Source: Stereum hirsutum FP-91666 SS1
Lineage: Eukaryota > Basidiomycota > Agaricomycetes > Russulales > Stereaceae
Length of the DNA stretch: 64,000 nt
Assembly (NCBI RefSeq): GCF_000264905.1
Contig: NW_006763134.1
Span: forward strand, 2,003,626-2,067,625
Reading direction: 5' to 3'
A program made the position numbers and the translations under genes. This document shows, piece after piece, positions 23,961-33,990 of this stretch. The stretch's first letter is position 1. Every line of letters starts with the position of its first letter. The notes below the pieces were generated by a model. That model ran no database searches and was not told the DNA's origin. It was given only the letters and a program-made list of their open reading frames with translations.

Positions 23961-24671
23961 ACGGTCAATCCATTGCCCCTGCTGTTGCTGCTCTGCACCG
24001 GTGCTCCATTCATCAGCGAGTTCGCATCCTGCCACCTCCCTTAGACCCTTCCGTCGTACCTAAATTTACCTCTCCCGTAGGCGGTGAGCTCGGCGGGCTC
24101 AACTATCATTTGTTGCGATTGAAGAGCGAGGTCTGCAAGCGCACAGGTGGTGGTCAATGGACTTTGAAGAAGTACCCTGTTGACGCTGCCGCTCGCCCTC
24201 CTGGCCGAAGACTTTTGTATGATGTCGAGATGGAGCAGGAGGAGGAGCGCCAGTGCAGAGCACGGGAGAACCCAGTGGTCAAGGATGGAGGTCAGTGCAT
24301 GTTCTTTTCCTTTTACCTCCATTCATTGTTCATCAGAGTCGCGCATTCATCCACAGCCTTCCAAATACACATCGCTTGCGATCTTCAGCCAGGAACTCCC
24401 TACGGTCCTTGCATCCTCTCCACCTTTCATCTTTTTCTCTCGGTCTTTTTCTCCAGTATCACTTTCCTGTGTCATTGTAATATCTATGGGCTCTCGCACG
24501 GTGATTTTCTTTAGTGGCTGTAAAATTGGACGCTAATCTGCTAGTTTATCTTCTAGGTCTCTGACTCTTACAACCGAATGTACTACATATTCTTCAATCT
24601 CGCTCCTCGCTCTGCCATTTCCGACTCCTGGATGTTTCAGGCTGTTCCAAAGCACCCTTCCGCTCCTTAAG
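23935..24671 (+). pseudogene. Unidentified gene fragment at the end of the mosaic
   Basis: After the ATPase C-terminal tail the frame changes to a coding-like sequence: SIIILAPPDGQSI, AALHRCSIHQRVRILPPPLD, GGQWTLKKYPVDAAARPPGR and LLYDVEMEQEEERQCRAREN, then a donor at VKDGG and a later exon SDSYNRMYYIFFNLAPRSAI ending near 24669. It looks like part of a conserved cellular protein that I cannot name. No start is visible, and it is the same strand as the neighbouring fragments. It may continue past the stop or be an exon set of one more captured gene. Confidence 0.45.
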
Positions 24672-25399
24672 ACCCTCCAAATTCATGGCCACGCTCACTT
24701 GCCAGTGAGTGATCTGACGCTTGCGACTTAGTTTAGACGGGGAACATGGGCGGTGTACATTTACGAGGACATGCAGTTATCCGGAATACTTACAGTATTA
24801 CGAAGCAATGACCCTTCTAAAGTGCTAAATTTGTGAGCCGAGAGTTATGTGATACACATAGAGTTGTGAAAGCTGCTGAGCCGAAGAGACGAGTCTGTGC
24901 TACAGAAGTACAGACTGTGGCCCAGATGGTGTTGTGCCACTCGGGGTAGAGGTGCAGAAAATCAGCACTTTTCTTTCGAAATCGTACTCTTGACAGAGAA
25001 AATTTGTGTCAACATGCTGCGTATACTTCAGCCTCCTGTTGGAGGTCAGTAGCTCATGATCTTGAGGTTTGCGCCAAGCTGAAAGGTACCCGCCTTTCCC
25101 GTGTTGGGTGCGGATGCATCCAGAATGTAGGTACAAGTTTTACAGGTTGAAGATAAGATGTCATCACAGGTAGCGCGAGCATGAATAAGAGAGATCGTGC
25201 TTGCTTGCACAAGCCAAGCAAGCATGAATATGAAAAGGTGAATGCAGCTCACGCGTGAGCTGCTTTGAAGTGGCGTCACATGTGGCCCATGCTCATCGTC
25301 GCCCTTACACCTCCATTCTCCCAGCAGTCCAGCTACGCCTCCTATAACAATAAGTCTTACTAACTACTGCCAGTGTCAGCACACCACACACAATGCTCG

Positions 25400-25618
25400 G
25401 GCAACGGACTACCATTCCCCTTGTATCCTCAGCGCCGGACTACCAGCTTCCTCGGAATCGTTGCAGTTGACAAAGTCACCACCGACTCTCTTGAAGGGCC
25501 GGACTACCAGCACCTTCTGAGATTCTGCGAGGCCAGACTACCAACACCCTCGCCCGACAGCCTCAGGTCTCCATTCGCGATGACTCATGCTAATCTGGGG
25601 CCGGACTACCAACACCCG
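25400..25618 (+). repeat. Interspersed GCCGGACTACCA motif, five copies
   Basis: The motif (G)(C)CGGACTACCA occurs near 25405, 25435, 25499, 25532 and 25599, usually followed by (G/A)CACC or similar, at 30-67 bp spacing in otherwise non-repetitive, non-coding sequence. The rest of 24.7-25.4 kb shows no gene. Confidence 0.65.
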
Positions 25619-25734
25619 GAGGCTTGTCATCGACAAACTAGGGACCCAGTGACTGCATCGCGAACGATGGGGGATGGGGTCGTTCTCCGCTCATCTCTGG
25701 CCTCTTATATATGTGGTCTGAGCTTGCTTCGGGT

Positions 25735-25880
25735 ACGTCCATTCTTTGTTGCTTGAGCCCCTGTTTCAAACGGACAAGGCAACAAGGTAAACAAGCACGT
25801 CCATTCTTTGTTCAAGTTGCTTGAGCCCTCTGTTTCAAATCGACAAGGCGACAAGGCGACAAGGCAAACGACAAGGCAGT
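25735..25880 (+). repeat. About 63 bp direct tandem repeat with GACAAGGC slippage
   Basis: A unit beginning ACGTCCATTCTTTGTT and containing TTGAGCCC, CTGTTTCAAA and GACAAGGC is present at 25735-25797 and again from 25798 to about 25870. In the second copy a GACAAGGC/GACAAGGC-type octamer is further amplified. Confidence 0.75.
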
Positions 25881-25938
25881 GTTTCACGGGCTCATAGCCA
25901 CATGACTCTATTGTTTGCAGATCACTAAGCCTTTTGTT

Positions 25939-25993
25939 TAGGTGGTATCTCGATCGGTGCAACCGGCGCTGGCACCGATCGAGATACCACCTA
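25939..25993. repeat. Perfect 22 bp inverted repeat (hairpin) upstream of the dioxygenase gene
   Basis: Arms 25939-25960 and 25972-25993 are exact reverse complements (core GGTGGTATCTCGATCGGTGC) around an 11 bp loop. A further imperfect pair lies outside it: GATCACTAAG near 25920 and CTTGGTGATC near 26010. Just downstream AGCGTACRGGCCAT-type units repeat (about 26100-26140). It is about 220 bp upstream of the dioxygenase start. Confidence 0.85.
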
Positions 25994-26158
25994 TGGCATG
26001 GTTTCGTTCTTGGTGATCTAGGGAACAACCATCGCATGCCAAAACAAAGGCACAGTCGGCATTACTGCCTTGTGCTTGTCAGTCGAGCCGGACTTATGAG
26101 TGCGGGCCATAGCGTACAGGCCATAGCGTACGGGCCACAGCTCAGCTCGAAGTCATGA

Positions 26159-26175
26159 TTATATATATATATAAA
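26159..26175 (+). promoter_or_regulatory. AT-run/TATA box of the dioxygenase-like gene
   Basis: An uninterrupted (TA)n run ending TATAAAG lies 35-50 bp upstream of ATG 26210, a strong candidate core promoter element. Confidence 0.5.
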
Positions 26176-26209
26176 GTGTCGCATTCAGCCTTGAGTCTGT
26201 AATTCTGCC

Positions 26210-28449
26210 ATGTCTTCACGAACTAAGACCCTCCCCCGTCACCCTCTTAGCTTTTCTGGTGTCGACGACGAAGATCTGTTGAATGCTCTCACAGTATCCC
26301 TGCTCAAAGAGCACTTTCCTTTGCCGAAGAACATTACTTCCCATTTGACTATACACAAGGCTCTTCGCATCCGCCTTATCCTTCGTGCTGGCCTCACAAA
26401 GGAACAGCGGACTCTCGCGCGTGAGCTGGTCTCCACACGCTGGCGCACCAGACATTCTCCGTACATACTTCAACTCTTGGATGCTCGCAGTGCTGCCAAT
26501 CGACGGCGTGCTTCCAGTCGACGTGCTCGTTCACAGGTGAGGTGTTCATGTTTTTTTTATGGCTTGAACCTCAGCTGAAATTTCCATAAGCAGTCGCAAG
26601 CTTCTTCCTCTGGATCCCTGTCCAACCTGGACGAGAAGAAGGTATGTCTGCCGCCCAATAGGGCCTGACATCGTTGTATACTTACGGGCTGTACTAGGCC
26701 GCCACATCCCAAACTACCAGACATCGCCTAGTCTTGTCTCACATCGACATGCCTCCGCGCCCTAGCCGTAAGGTCAAACAAGTTTCCTCGCATGTTACAC
26801 CGGATATCCACGACAAATCCACCTCCGCCCCACTCAACAACGGAACGCTCGGATCAGTAACCACAGACTCTAGTCTTCGACGGTCTTCTCTACTGCTATT
26901 CACGAAGACCGTGGATATCAGCATATCTGACATCCTTCTGAAAGTCGGAATTCCCCTCGACAACCTCCTGGACGCTGATGACGGTGACGACGCAGCTCAG
27001 TCGCAACTGGAGCCGGAGGATCTACGCGTTGAGGTTGGTGTACTACTCGATGACAACATTGCTGGGCGTGTTGAGGGTGACACCAACGGGGCTGGTGGAT
27101 CTGGAGACCCAGGAACTGTACCGATGTCTCGAGTTGCAAGAAAAATTGATCACAAGGAAGTCACAATGCAAAGGTGCGCTATCCTCCTGTGATTGACTCT
27201 GTGATATCGCGCTGTTCCATATTCTGATGCTGCATTGTGCGTTGTGTCTTGTGCATTGTGCACAGTTCCTCATCGCGAGCGGATTTCAAGAAGGAGCGCT
27301 CCGCCCTGCGCGCGCAGCAACACATCGACAATCGCCGCATATCCTATACAAGCACTGTAGATATCACAGCTACAGCCAAAACCAGCGCGTATCGAGGTCA
27401 TCGTACAACAGCAGTAGATCAAACTTCGGCGACTATTGTTCCGATGGAAGACGGGTAAGCTCTCATATTCTAATCGAAGCCTCACGACTGTCTTGTTGAT
27501 CGTTTCGTAGTATGGGCGCAGAAATCTATGACTGCAGGAACCGTCTGGTCCTCTATCGTGCATTTAGCCCCAAGCGGACTGCTCGGTGGACTCTCGTCAA
27601 CGATCTGCTCACTACTGCCGCTGGCTTTCTCGAAAATATTCGGCCTTGCTCCACAGGCGGTCCCCGAGGGAACTTCAAGAAATATTACTTTGGACTCCAT
27701 CGTGGTTCTGCTAAGGTGACTTCATTTGCATTGGGTATGAGCTAAATGTGTAACTGATCTCGTATTACGATGTCAGAACCCGATGATGTCCGCATCGTAC
27801 AGGAACCATAAAGACTCGATAGACACTATGCTGCACGATCTTGAACCAGTCCGGAGCTTTTGTGAAGGTCTGTTTTCACATCTCGATGTGCGTCTTGACC
27901 ATGCTCTCTAACTCAGAAAACCTTGACTCAGGAATTTTTCGCCAAGTATTTCCTCGCGTCTATGAAAGATACACAGAGACGATGGATTTCGTGCAGCAAC
28001 GCATGCGAAGCTCCGGCACCGAGGTGCACGCTTTGTTCTATCCTTGGGCTGCCATTGGAATGAACGTAGGTGCTGTGGTATCCCTGAGGCATAAGGATTA
28101 CTTCAACTATCTGCCGGGCCTTTGCTTGATTATTCCCTTCTTACTTTTTGATCATACAAAGGGTGCGAGGCTCGTGGTCGTCGAGCTCGGTTTAGAGTTC
28201 GAGATCGCAGCAGGTATCCCTATTCTTATACCCTCCGCTTGCTTCACTCACTACAACACCATTCTGGAGGAGGCGGGTGTCAGGAATTCGTTTACGGCGT
28301 GGACTGACGGTTCAATTTTTCTGTGGCGGGATCTGAATGGGCGATCATTCTCCGATCTTTCTGTTGACGAACAACAGGACTTCAAGCGCTCAATGGCAGA
28401 GCGAGTTGCCCGTGGTTTTGATCTGTTTCCCAGACGTATAGTAGCGTAA
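26210..28449 (+). CDS. 2-oxoglutarate/Fe(II) dioxygenase-like protein, TET/JBP-resembling
   Basis: About eight exons, from MSSRTKTLPRHPLSF at 26210. The N-terminal half is basic and disordered with a short coiled-coil-like LETQELYRCLELQEKL (about 27.1 kb). It is followed by EIYDCRNRLVLYRAFSPK (27.5 kb) and a C-terminal exon (about 27.95-28.449 kb). That exon reads MNVGAVVSLRHKDYFNYLPG, then KGARLVVVELGLEFEIAAG, ILIPSACFTHYNT and GVRNSFTAWTDGSIF. This gives a double-stranded beta-helix order: HxD (His 28090-28092, Asp 28096-28098), distal His at 28249-28251 and the co-substrate Arg at 28282-28284. This layout resembles the TET/JBP-like proteins that are expanded in Agaricomycetes and reported to travel with KDZ transposons. 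Oxidation of a modified base in DNA is therefore inferred, not shown. All four residues are present and no stop was found; two mid-gene exon joints are uncertain. Confidence 0.65.
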
Positions 28450-28469
28450 ATGAATGTATTTATTATCCG

Positions 28470-31400
28470 CTACACTACCATTGCTCAATGGGACACGAAA
28501 TACATGGCTCTTTGAATGAGGACTCGGCAGAGACTAGTTGTGTTGGGTGCTGGCGTATGTCGAACGAACCCTCCTGCCCAGACGTACCGGCCCTCTTCAC
28601 CTCCCAGACTCCCGCTTTCGAGCTCGTAGAAGTTCTATCATCCCCACCAAGAAGACAGCCCATCTTGAACCCGAACAGGCGAAGCCAGCATATTCACTTT
28701 CATCTCGCCCAAGTTGACTTGGCGAGCGTCGTCACGAGCGCGTTGCGCTCCAACTCGAGGATGAAGAAGCATACAATGCATCAATATCGTCGTATATCGC
28801 GTGCAGAAGCTCTTCGGGAAGCGACTGCCCATCGTTGATCCCACGGTTATTCTTCACGAAGTCAGCCTTTGTCATCCGGTTTTATACCTGAGGATTATGG
28901 GCGTCCGTGTTGAGCATGATGATGGAGAACGAGAAGATGTATGCGGTATCTGTACAATGTCGGACACGTTTTCAGTCAAAGCAAATAAGGGAAGAAATAA
29001 GTATAACACACCAGCGTTGGCGAACGTCGAGTTCGCGTTGCCCTTGATGTATCGTTCCACAAACTTCAACAAGAACCGATCGATTTTCTGTGCTTCGCCG
29101 GGGAGACGGAAGACTTGCAAGAATGCTCGGAGAGCATCGACGAAAGGCATATTGCGGAGGTCAATCAGGTCAACGAAGGCATGCATGGTCGCAATGTGCT
29201 CATCGTCGCTGAATTAAAGGATGATGGTCAGAACGCAAATGGAGCCGACAGAGTCCAGTGAGCACGCACCCTTCACCGAGATACTCGCTGATCATGGTCT
29301 TGCTGAGCCCATCCGTGTTCAAAAGCAACTTCGTGGTATCCTGCGGTTCCTTGCTCGGAATGAAGCCCGTCTCGATCAAGAACGGGATACCCTGCGCCAC
29401 CGCCACACAGGTCAACTATGTGCAACAGAGCTGGAAACAGAGCACAACATACCCTCTTCGGCTTGAAGTTGGACTTCTTGATACCCTCCAACAAGGTTGT
29501 CTTCTTCTGCTTCGCGCTTTTGAACCTGCTCAGATCATCCTCCGTCAACGCCCCCGCCCCATACACATCCGGCGTATTCGCCCTCGTCGACCCGCTCATA
29601 TCCGTCGCTGCCCCATTATTCGCTCCGTTGGCCCCATTCGCAGCCACAGCAGCCATACTCGACCTCTCCATCGACTGCGACTGCAATTGGTCCGGCAAAA
29701 TCCCCTCCGCCATGCTCCCGCTCGCACTCCCGCTCCTCTCCCTATCTCTATCCTCCGACATCATCTCACCCCTCGCCGAAGCTGATGAAGCCCTCGCCTC
29801 CTTCGCCACATCAGCCGCGCTCTTCCCCGACGCTGTTCCCCAAACCACCAAAGATCTCAAAACGGCGACCAGAGACTCGAGCCCCTGTCGTTGGAGCTGC
29901 TGTTTGGACTGTCCGAGTGTCGTGGTATCGAGAGATTCGGGAACTGAGAGTGCCGATGTGCTGAGGGAAGGAGCGATATTGCAGCTGTGGTTGTGTTGTG
30001 ATTTGGTGGGGTGGAGACCGGGGCTCGCGGTCGGGTCGTTGGCAGTGCGTTGGGAGGCAGCGGAGATCGACGGAACCAGGTCTCGAGAGCTGCTGGAGTA
30101 GACCATCAAGTATGGGTTGACGAAGATGTCCATGTGGGAGTTGAGGATGATGAGGACCATGTGTAATGAGAGGAGTTTTGAGCGCATGCCGTGGGACTTC
30201 ATTTCACGTTCGCTGGTGCGGTGCAGATGTTAGTGTGTGTTTGGTTGAGAGCAGAGGGCAAAAGGTTCAGAAAATGGGGACATACCTCTCGGTGACGAGA
30301 GACTTCATGGTGAGCTTACACATGGAATAGAAGATGAGGAAGGCGTCCTTGAGGAAGAGTTCTGAGGTTGTCAGTGGTCGATGCGCAGCGTTCAAGCCGG
30401 TGTCATCACCATCTGAGGCATACAGCCCATCATCCTCTACAACGGCTCTGCATGAACTATCAGCATCTGAGGTCATAAGAAATTTAAGGAATAAACTCAC
30501 GATGCCGATAGAGGCATATTGCCCGCTTCGCTCGTTTTCGCCGTCAGCGAGCCATTTGGTTTAGCGTGCATACTTTCGTCTGCTGTGCCTCTCCTTTCGC
30601 GGCGGCTGTCGCAGGCCCTTCCCCACTCTGCTCCTCCGTCTTCTCCTCTCCATTAGCAGACAAGTCCGCCACGCTCGAAACCTCATCTCTCGAAGACAAA
30701 GACTGGGGCTTGCCCGTATCCGGTGTCGCAGGCCTAAACGAACTCCCCTCTTCAGGAACACCGCACCCTCCATCTTCACCTTCCCCGCCAACGAAGCTGT
30801 CAACTCCGTTGCCCCCTTCACCAGATCCAACAGTCTTACACCTCCCAAAGGTGTGATGCACCATCTGTGTCAACCCGCCCTGCGTGACGGTCTGGTTGAC
30901 CGGGTCTGTGCTCATGAGGAAGACATTGTAGACGGTTCGGACGGCTTTGAGGAGTGAGGATTGGTGGATGAGGATGGTGGATGATAGGACCCGCGAGAAG
31001 GGCTTTGACGACTTGGAGGGAGATGGCGTCTGCGGTGGTTTCAGTGTGGCATTGGGTGATGGTGTCTACGACGAGGTCGAACAAGGGTGGTTCGGGGAGG
31101 TTTGGAGGGTGTGCGCTGGAGATTGAAGCACGGCCGTTCAGAATGAGGGGAGCGAGATAGGGTTCATCTCAACGAGGAAAGAGTATGAGATAGGTTTGGA
31201 GATACAGTCCAAGCTAGAGATAATTAGTTTCTCCTTGCGTGTCTCGCAAGCCAGTCGAAAAGGTTCGAATATCTTGCGAGATCGATCTCCACCCATCCCT
31301 GCTCGAACGAGCTCCAGAGCCCGATGAACGCTCTCGCGAAGACGTTGTGAACGCTTGGCATCTCTTGAAGCCTGGATAGCGTCCAGAGCGGTGGTTATGA

Positions 31401-31745
31401 GCCGGTGGAGACAGTGTTGCCTTTCGAGATGGTCATAGAGCGCATGTGAGAACTGGTCGGAGACATGCTCGCTCCGAGCGAGGTGGTGGACATGGATAAC
31501 GAGGCGATACCATTGCGCGTGAACGTCGAGGACGCGTCAATGGATGAAGGGTGGGAGGCGCGTGAGTCTGGACGACTCTGTCGTCGGATTGGGGCACCAG
31601 TAGAGACGAGACCTTTCGCAGGTGGTGTTGGAGGGGCTTGTGGCGATTCGGGAGGGGGCGGTTGCGATCGCCGGTCGTTTGAGGGTTCCACTTGAGTTCC
31701 GGGGCGGATATCCTCGTTCGGGTTGACTGGTTCCAATTCGTAGGT
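28470..31745 (-). pseudogene. Sec7/BIG-type ARF guanine-nucleotide-exchange factor, degraded partial copy
   Basis: Pieces in order from 31.7 kb downward: a Ser/Pro-rich N-terminus, the DCB region (KIFEPFRLACETRKEKLIIS and SLDCISK), LMSTDPVNQTVTQGGLTQMV, LFLKDAFLIFYSMCKLTMKS, MDIFVNPYLMVYSSSSRD, then a Ser/Ala-rich linker and the Sec7 domain (KKTTLLEGIKKSNFKPKR, TKLLLNTDGLSKTMISEYLG, FLQVFRLPGEAQKIDRFLLK). The glutamic finger lies in RLPGEAQKIDR. Sec7 proteins activate ARF at the trans-Golgi. Defects: a frameshift near 31170, loss of the region normally between YSSSSRD and the linker (including the HUS box), a TAA at 28882-28884 inside the Sec7 domain, and loss of everything after about residue LHAIYDDID. 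Introns are retained. Its broken 3' end lies against the end of the dioxygenase gene. Confidence 0.85.
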
Positions 31746-31799
31746 AGTAGAAGGGGCGAGAGTTTGTGAGGCCTATATAAGCAAGGTATAAGAGATACT

Positions 31800-32240
31800 G
31801 AAAGGAAGGCGCGGCAGACTTGACGAACCTCTGGGATAATATGTAGGTTGCGAGCCTGGGGTGAGGGGCAGGGAGGGCCGTATGCAGACGACAAGGCTTT
31901 CGCGCATCAAACTGGCGACCCAGGTCGATTAGGAGGGCCTAAAAATGGGGGTGAGCGACAAGGCGAAAGAGATCGGGGGAGTTTACGAACCTCTGTGAAA
32001 ATATATAGGTTTAGCAGGAGGTGAGGGTGAGGGAGGCTTTCGCTCGTAAATCTGACAACCCAGACAGCTTCGGAAGACCAAAAAGCGGGGGTGAGTGAGG
32101 GGATAAAAGTGATAGAGAAATTTGGCGAACCTCTGTGGTAATTTATGGGTCGCTGAAGGCCGTGAGAAAGCTTGCCTTCGCACGGCACAGGGCACAGAGC
32201 GAGAGGACCATCTGGCAAAGCGAAGTTAACGGGCAAATGT
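31800..32240. repeat. Three diverged tandem units of about 140-165 bp
   Basis: The string CGAACCTCTGKGRWAATWTATRGGT recurs near 31825, 31989 and 32126, each followed by a G-rich GAGGGTGAGG-like tract and a shared downstream block containing (G)ACC/CAACCCAG and GGGGGTGAGYGA. The units contain splice-like ends, so they could be amplified exon-intron pieces. No protein family was recognised. Confidence 0.55.
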
Positions 32241-33990
32241 ATAAGTATTGACAATCCCCTGAGGTTCAGATATGTTGTACAGCGATTGAGTAGGGAGACG
32301 GATTCTAGTGACGGAATTTGAGCCGGGGGGAGGGTGGGCTTACCGGTCGAATGACCACTTCAAACCGATGGTTGCAACGAACGGGCCGTGACCTGTGCAA
32401 ACTGATGCGCAGGCTGGTGTGTGGGCAGACATCTTGGTGAAGAGTCCGGAGATGGTGAATCCAGATTCTATTTTGTCGATGAGCATGCTGATAACGGGAG
32501 AGTTCAGAGCCGTGGAGATACGTACGATGGCATACATAGCGAGTGAACAATGGCACATATGGCCCAGCGGAATCGGCGAACACATTTGCAGGCATCGAAA
32601 CCCCTTGAAGCGACGCTGAAATACGATGCTGTATGGTGAGGAAAAATTTGTCAATTAATTTGATGTTTGGAAGAAGGGGATGCGAAGGGGTATGCATACC
32701 GATGGAGCAAGAACACATACGAGTAAATGGACACCGCGAGTGCGTTCAAAGGCATCATAAACACTCAAAGATACGATGCTACGTGGTTGAAAAACGAAGT
32801 TGATGATTAAGAACGGCTTTGGGAGAGGTGGCAAAATGACATGGACGTACCGATCGTGAGTCCTTTAAGCCAAAGGGGAGCTTCCGCGTCGCAACGACTG
32901 CGTTGAGACGCGTGCCAGCAGCGGCGAAGAAGACAATAATGTACTATACAGATACTCAAGGCAGGACCACGTACGCTCAGCGTAAATGACTGAACTATAA
33001 GTGCGCAATGGCACGATGCGTACTCTCATCGAGGAAGCTCGGGACGGCAAAATCGTCGTGCATGCACAGAGCGAGAGGCCTTTCCGTCGTTTCCTCCGAT
33101 GGAGTTGGTTTATCGTAATGGGCAGAGGTATGGCTAGTAGGGCGAAAACCGAAGGAGAGGGTGTGAAGCAGGCTCAAAGAGAGCCGGCCAACAAGCGTTT
33201 GAAAGCACGTGATGTGGTTGATAGTGGCAGTGCTCCAGTGGTGCCACACTATCTTGTATCGTTCCACAACCACCAAGGCTCGCTCATTGGACGTAAATGT
33301 ATTCCGAAGTCAACCAGAGTCGATGACACGAGAGTGCAGCATATATTGGAGCCAAAGAAAATCTACATGACTACAACTCTATATACAGAGGCCTGTCTCG
33401 AGGAGTTCAATCGCGCCCTTCGGGCGCTTTCTGTGGACTCCGTGGACCACCCTCGCTTCGGCCAACGCACCTGTGACGCGTCCGTCCTCTCCTGATCCAC
33501 AGGCTCTGTCTGGCCTGAACTCTTTGATTACCTGTCTAGCTCTCTAACGTCCGCTGGTTCATATGCACTGATAAAGGGAGCATCTTTTTGCTGGGCTATT
33601 TCGTGCGGTTTCCCGTGGCTCCGTGGATCATGGGTTCTCATTCGACTCCGCGCTGCATCATGACGTAGTGTTTGCTATAGCAAGCCCTTTTTTTGCCCTC
33701 TGTGCAAAAACACTGTGTCATGGGTTCCTCGAGCTTGCTGAATCATAGGCTCTTGCGTGGCGGTGGCTTGTTGTGAATATTATGTTGTTTCTGCTTACTG
33801 GTCACTATTCCACTTTGACCACTACCAGTCCCAGACTCCCAAGTTCCATAAAATTGTTCTTCCTGTTGAAATTTCGCCCTGTGTTCGTGCCTCGGAAAAC
33901 CTGCGAAGGATACCTCACTCGAATGCCAGAACGAATTATATGAACTGCTTTTGTTGCTCATCAAAGTGTAAAGGCCACGCCGTTCGAGTG
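32241..33990. other. Region without a supportable gene
   Basis: Both strands carry medium open frames, for example 33001-33495 plus (164 residues) and overlapping minus frames with hydrophobic pieces. None has a recognisable domain or coherent exon chain. Decayed membrane-protein exons on the minus strand are possible. Confidence 0.4.

Noticed and set aside
25939..25993. Possible CRISPR-like or prokaryotic terminator structure
   Set aside because: A single hairpin in a eukaryotic context with no regular repeat-spacer pattern and no U-tract.
33001..33495. 164-residue plus-strand frame
   Set aside because: No recognisable domain, no good promoter or neighbours, and competing minus-strand frames; kept only as an unassigned region.
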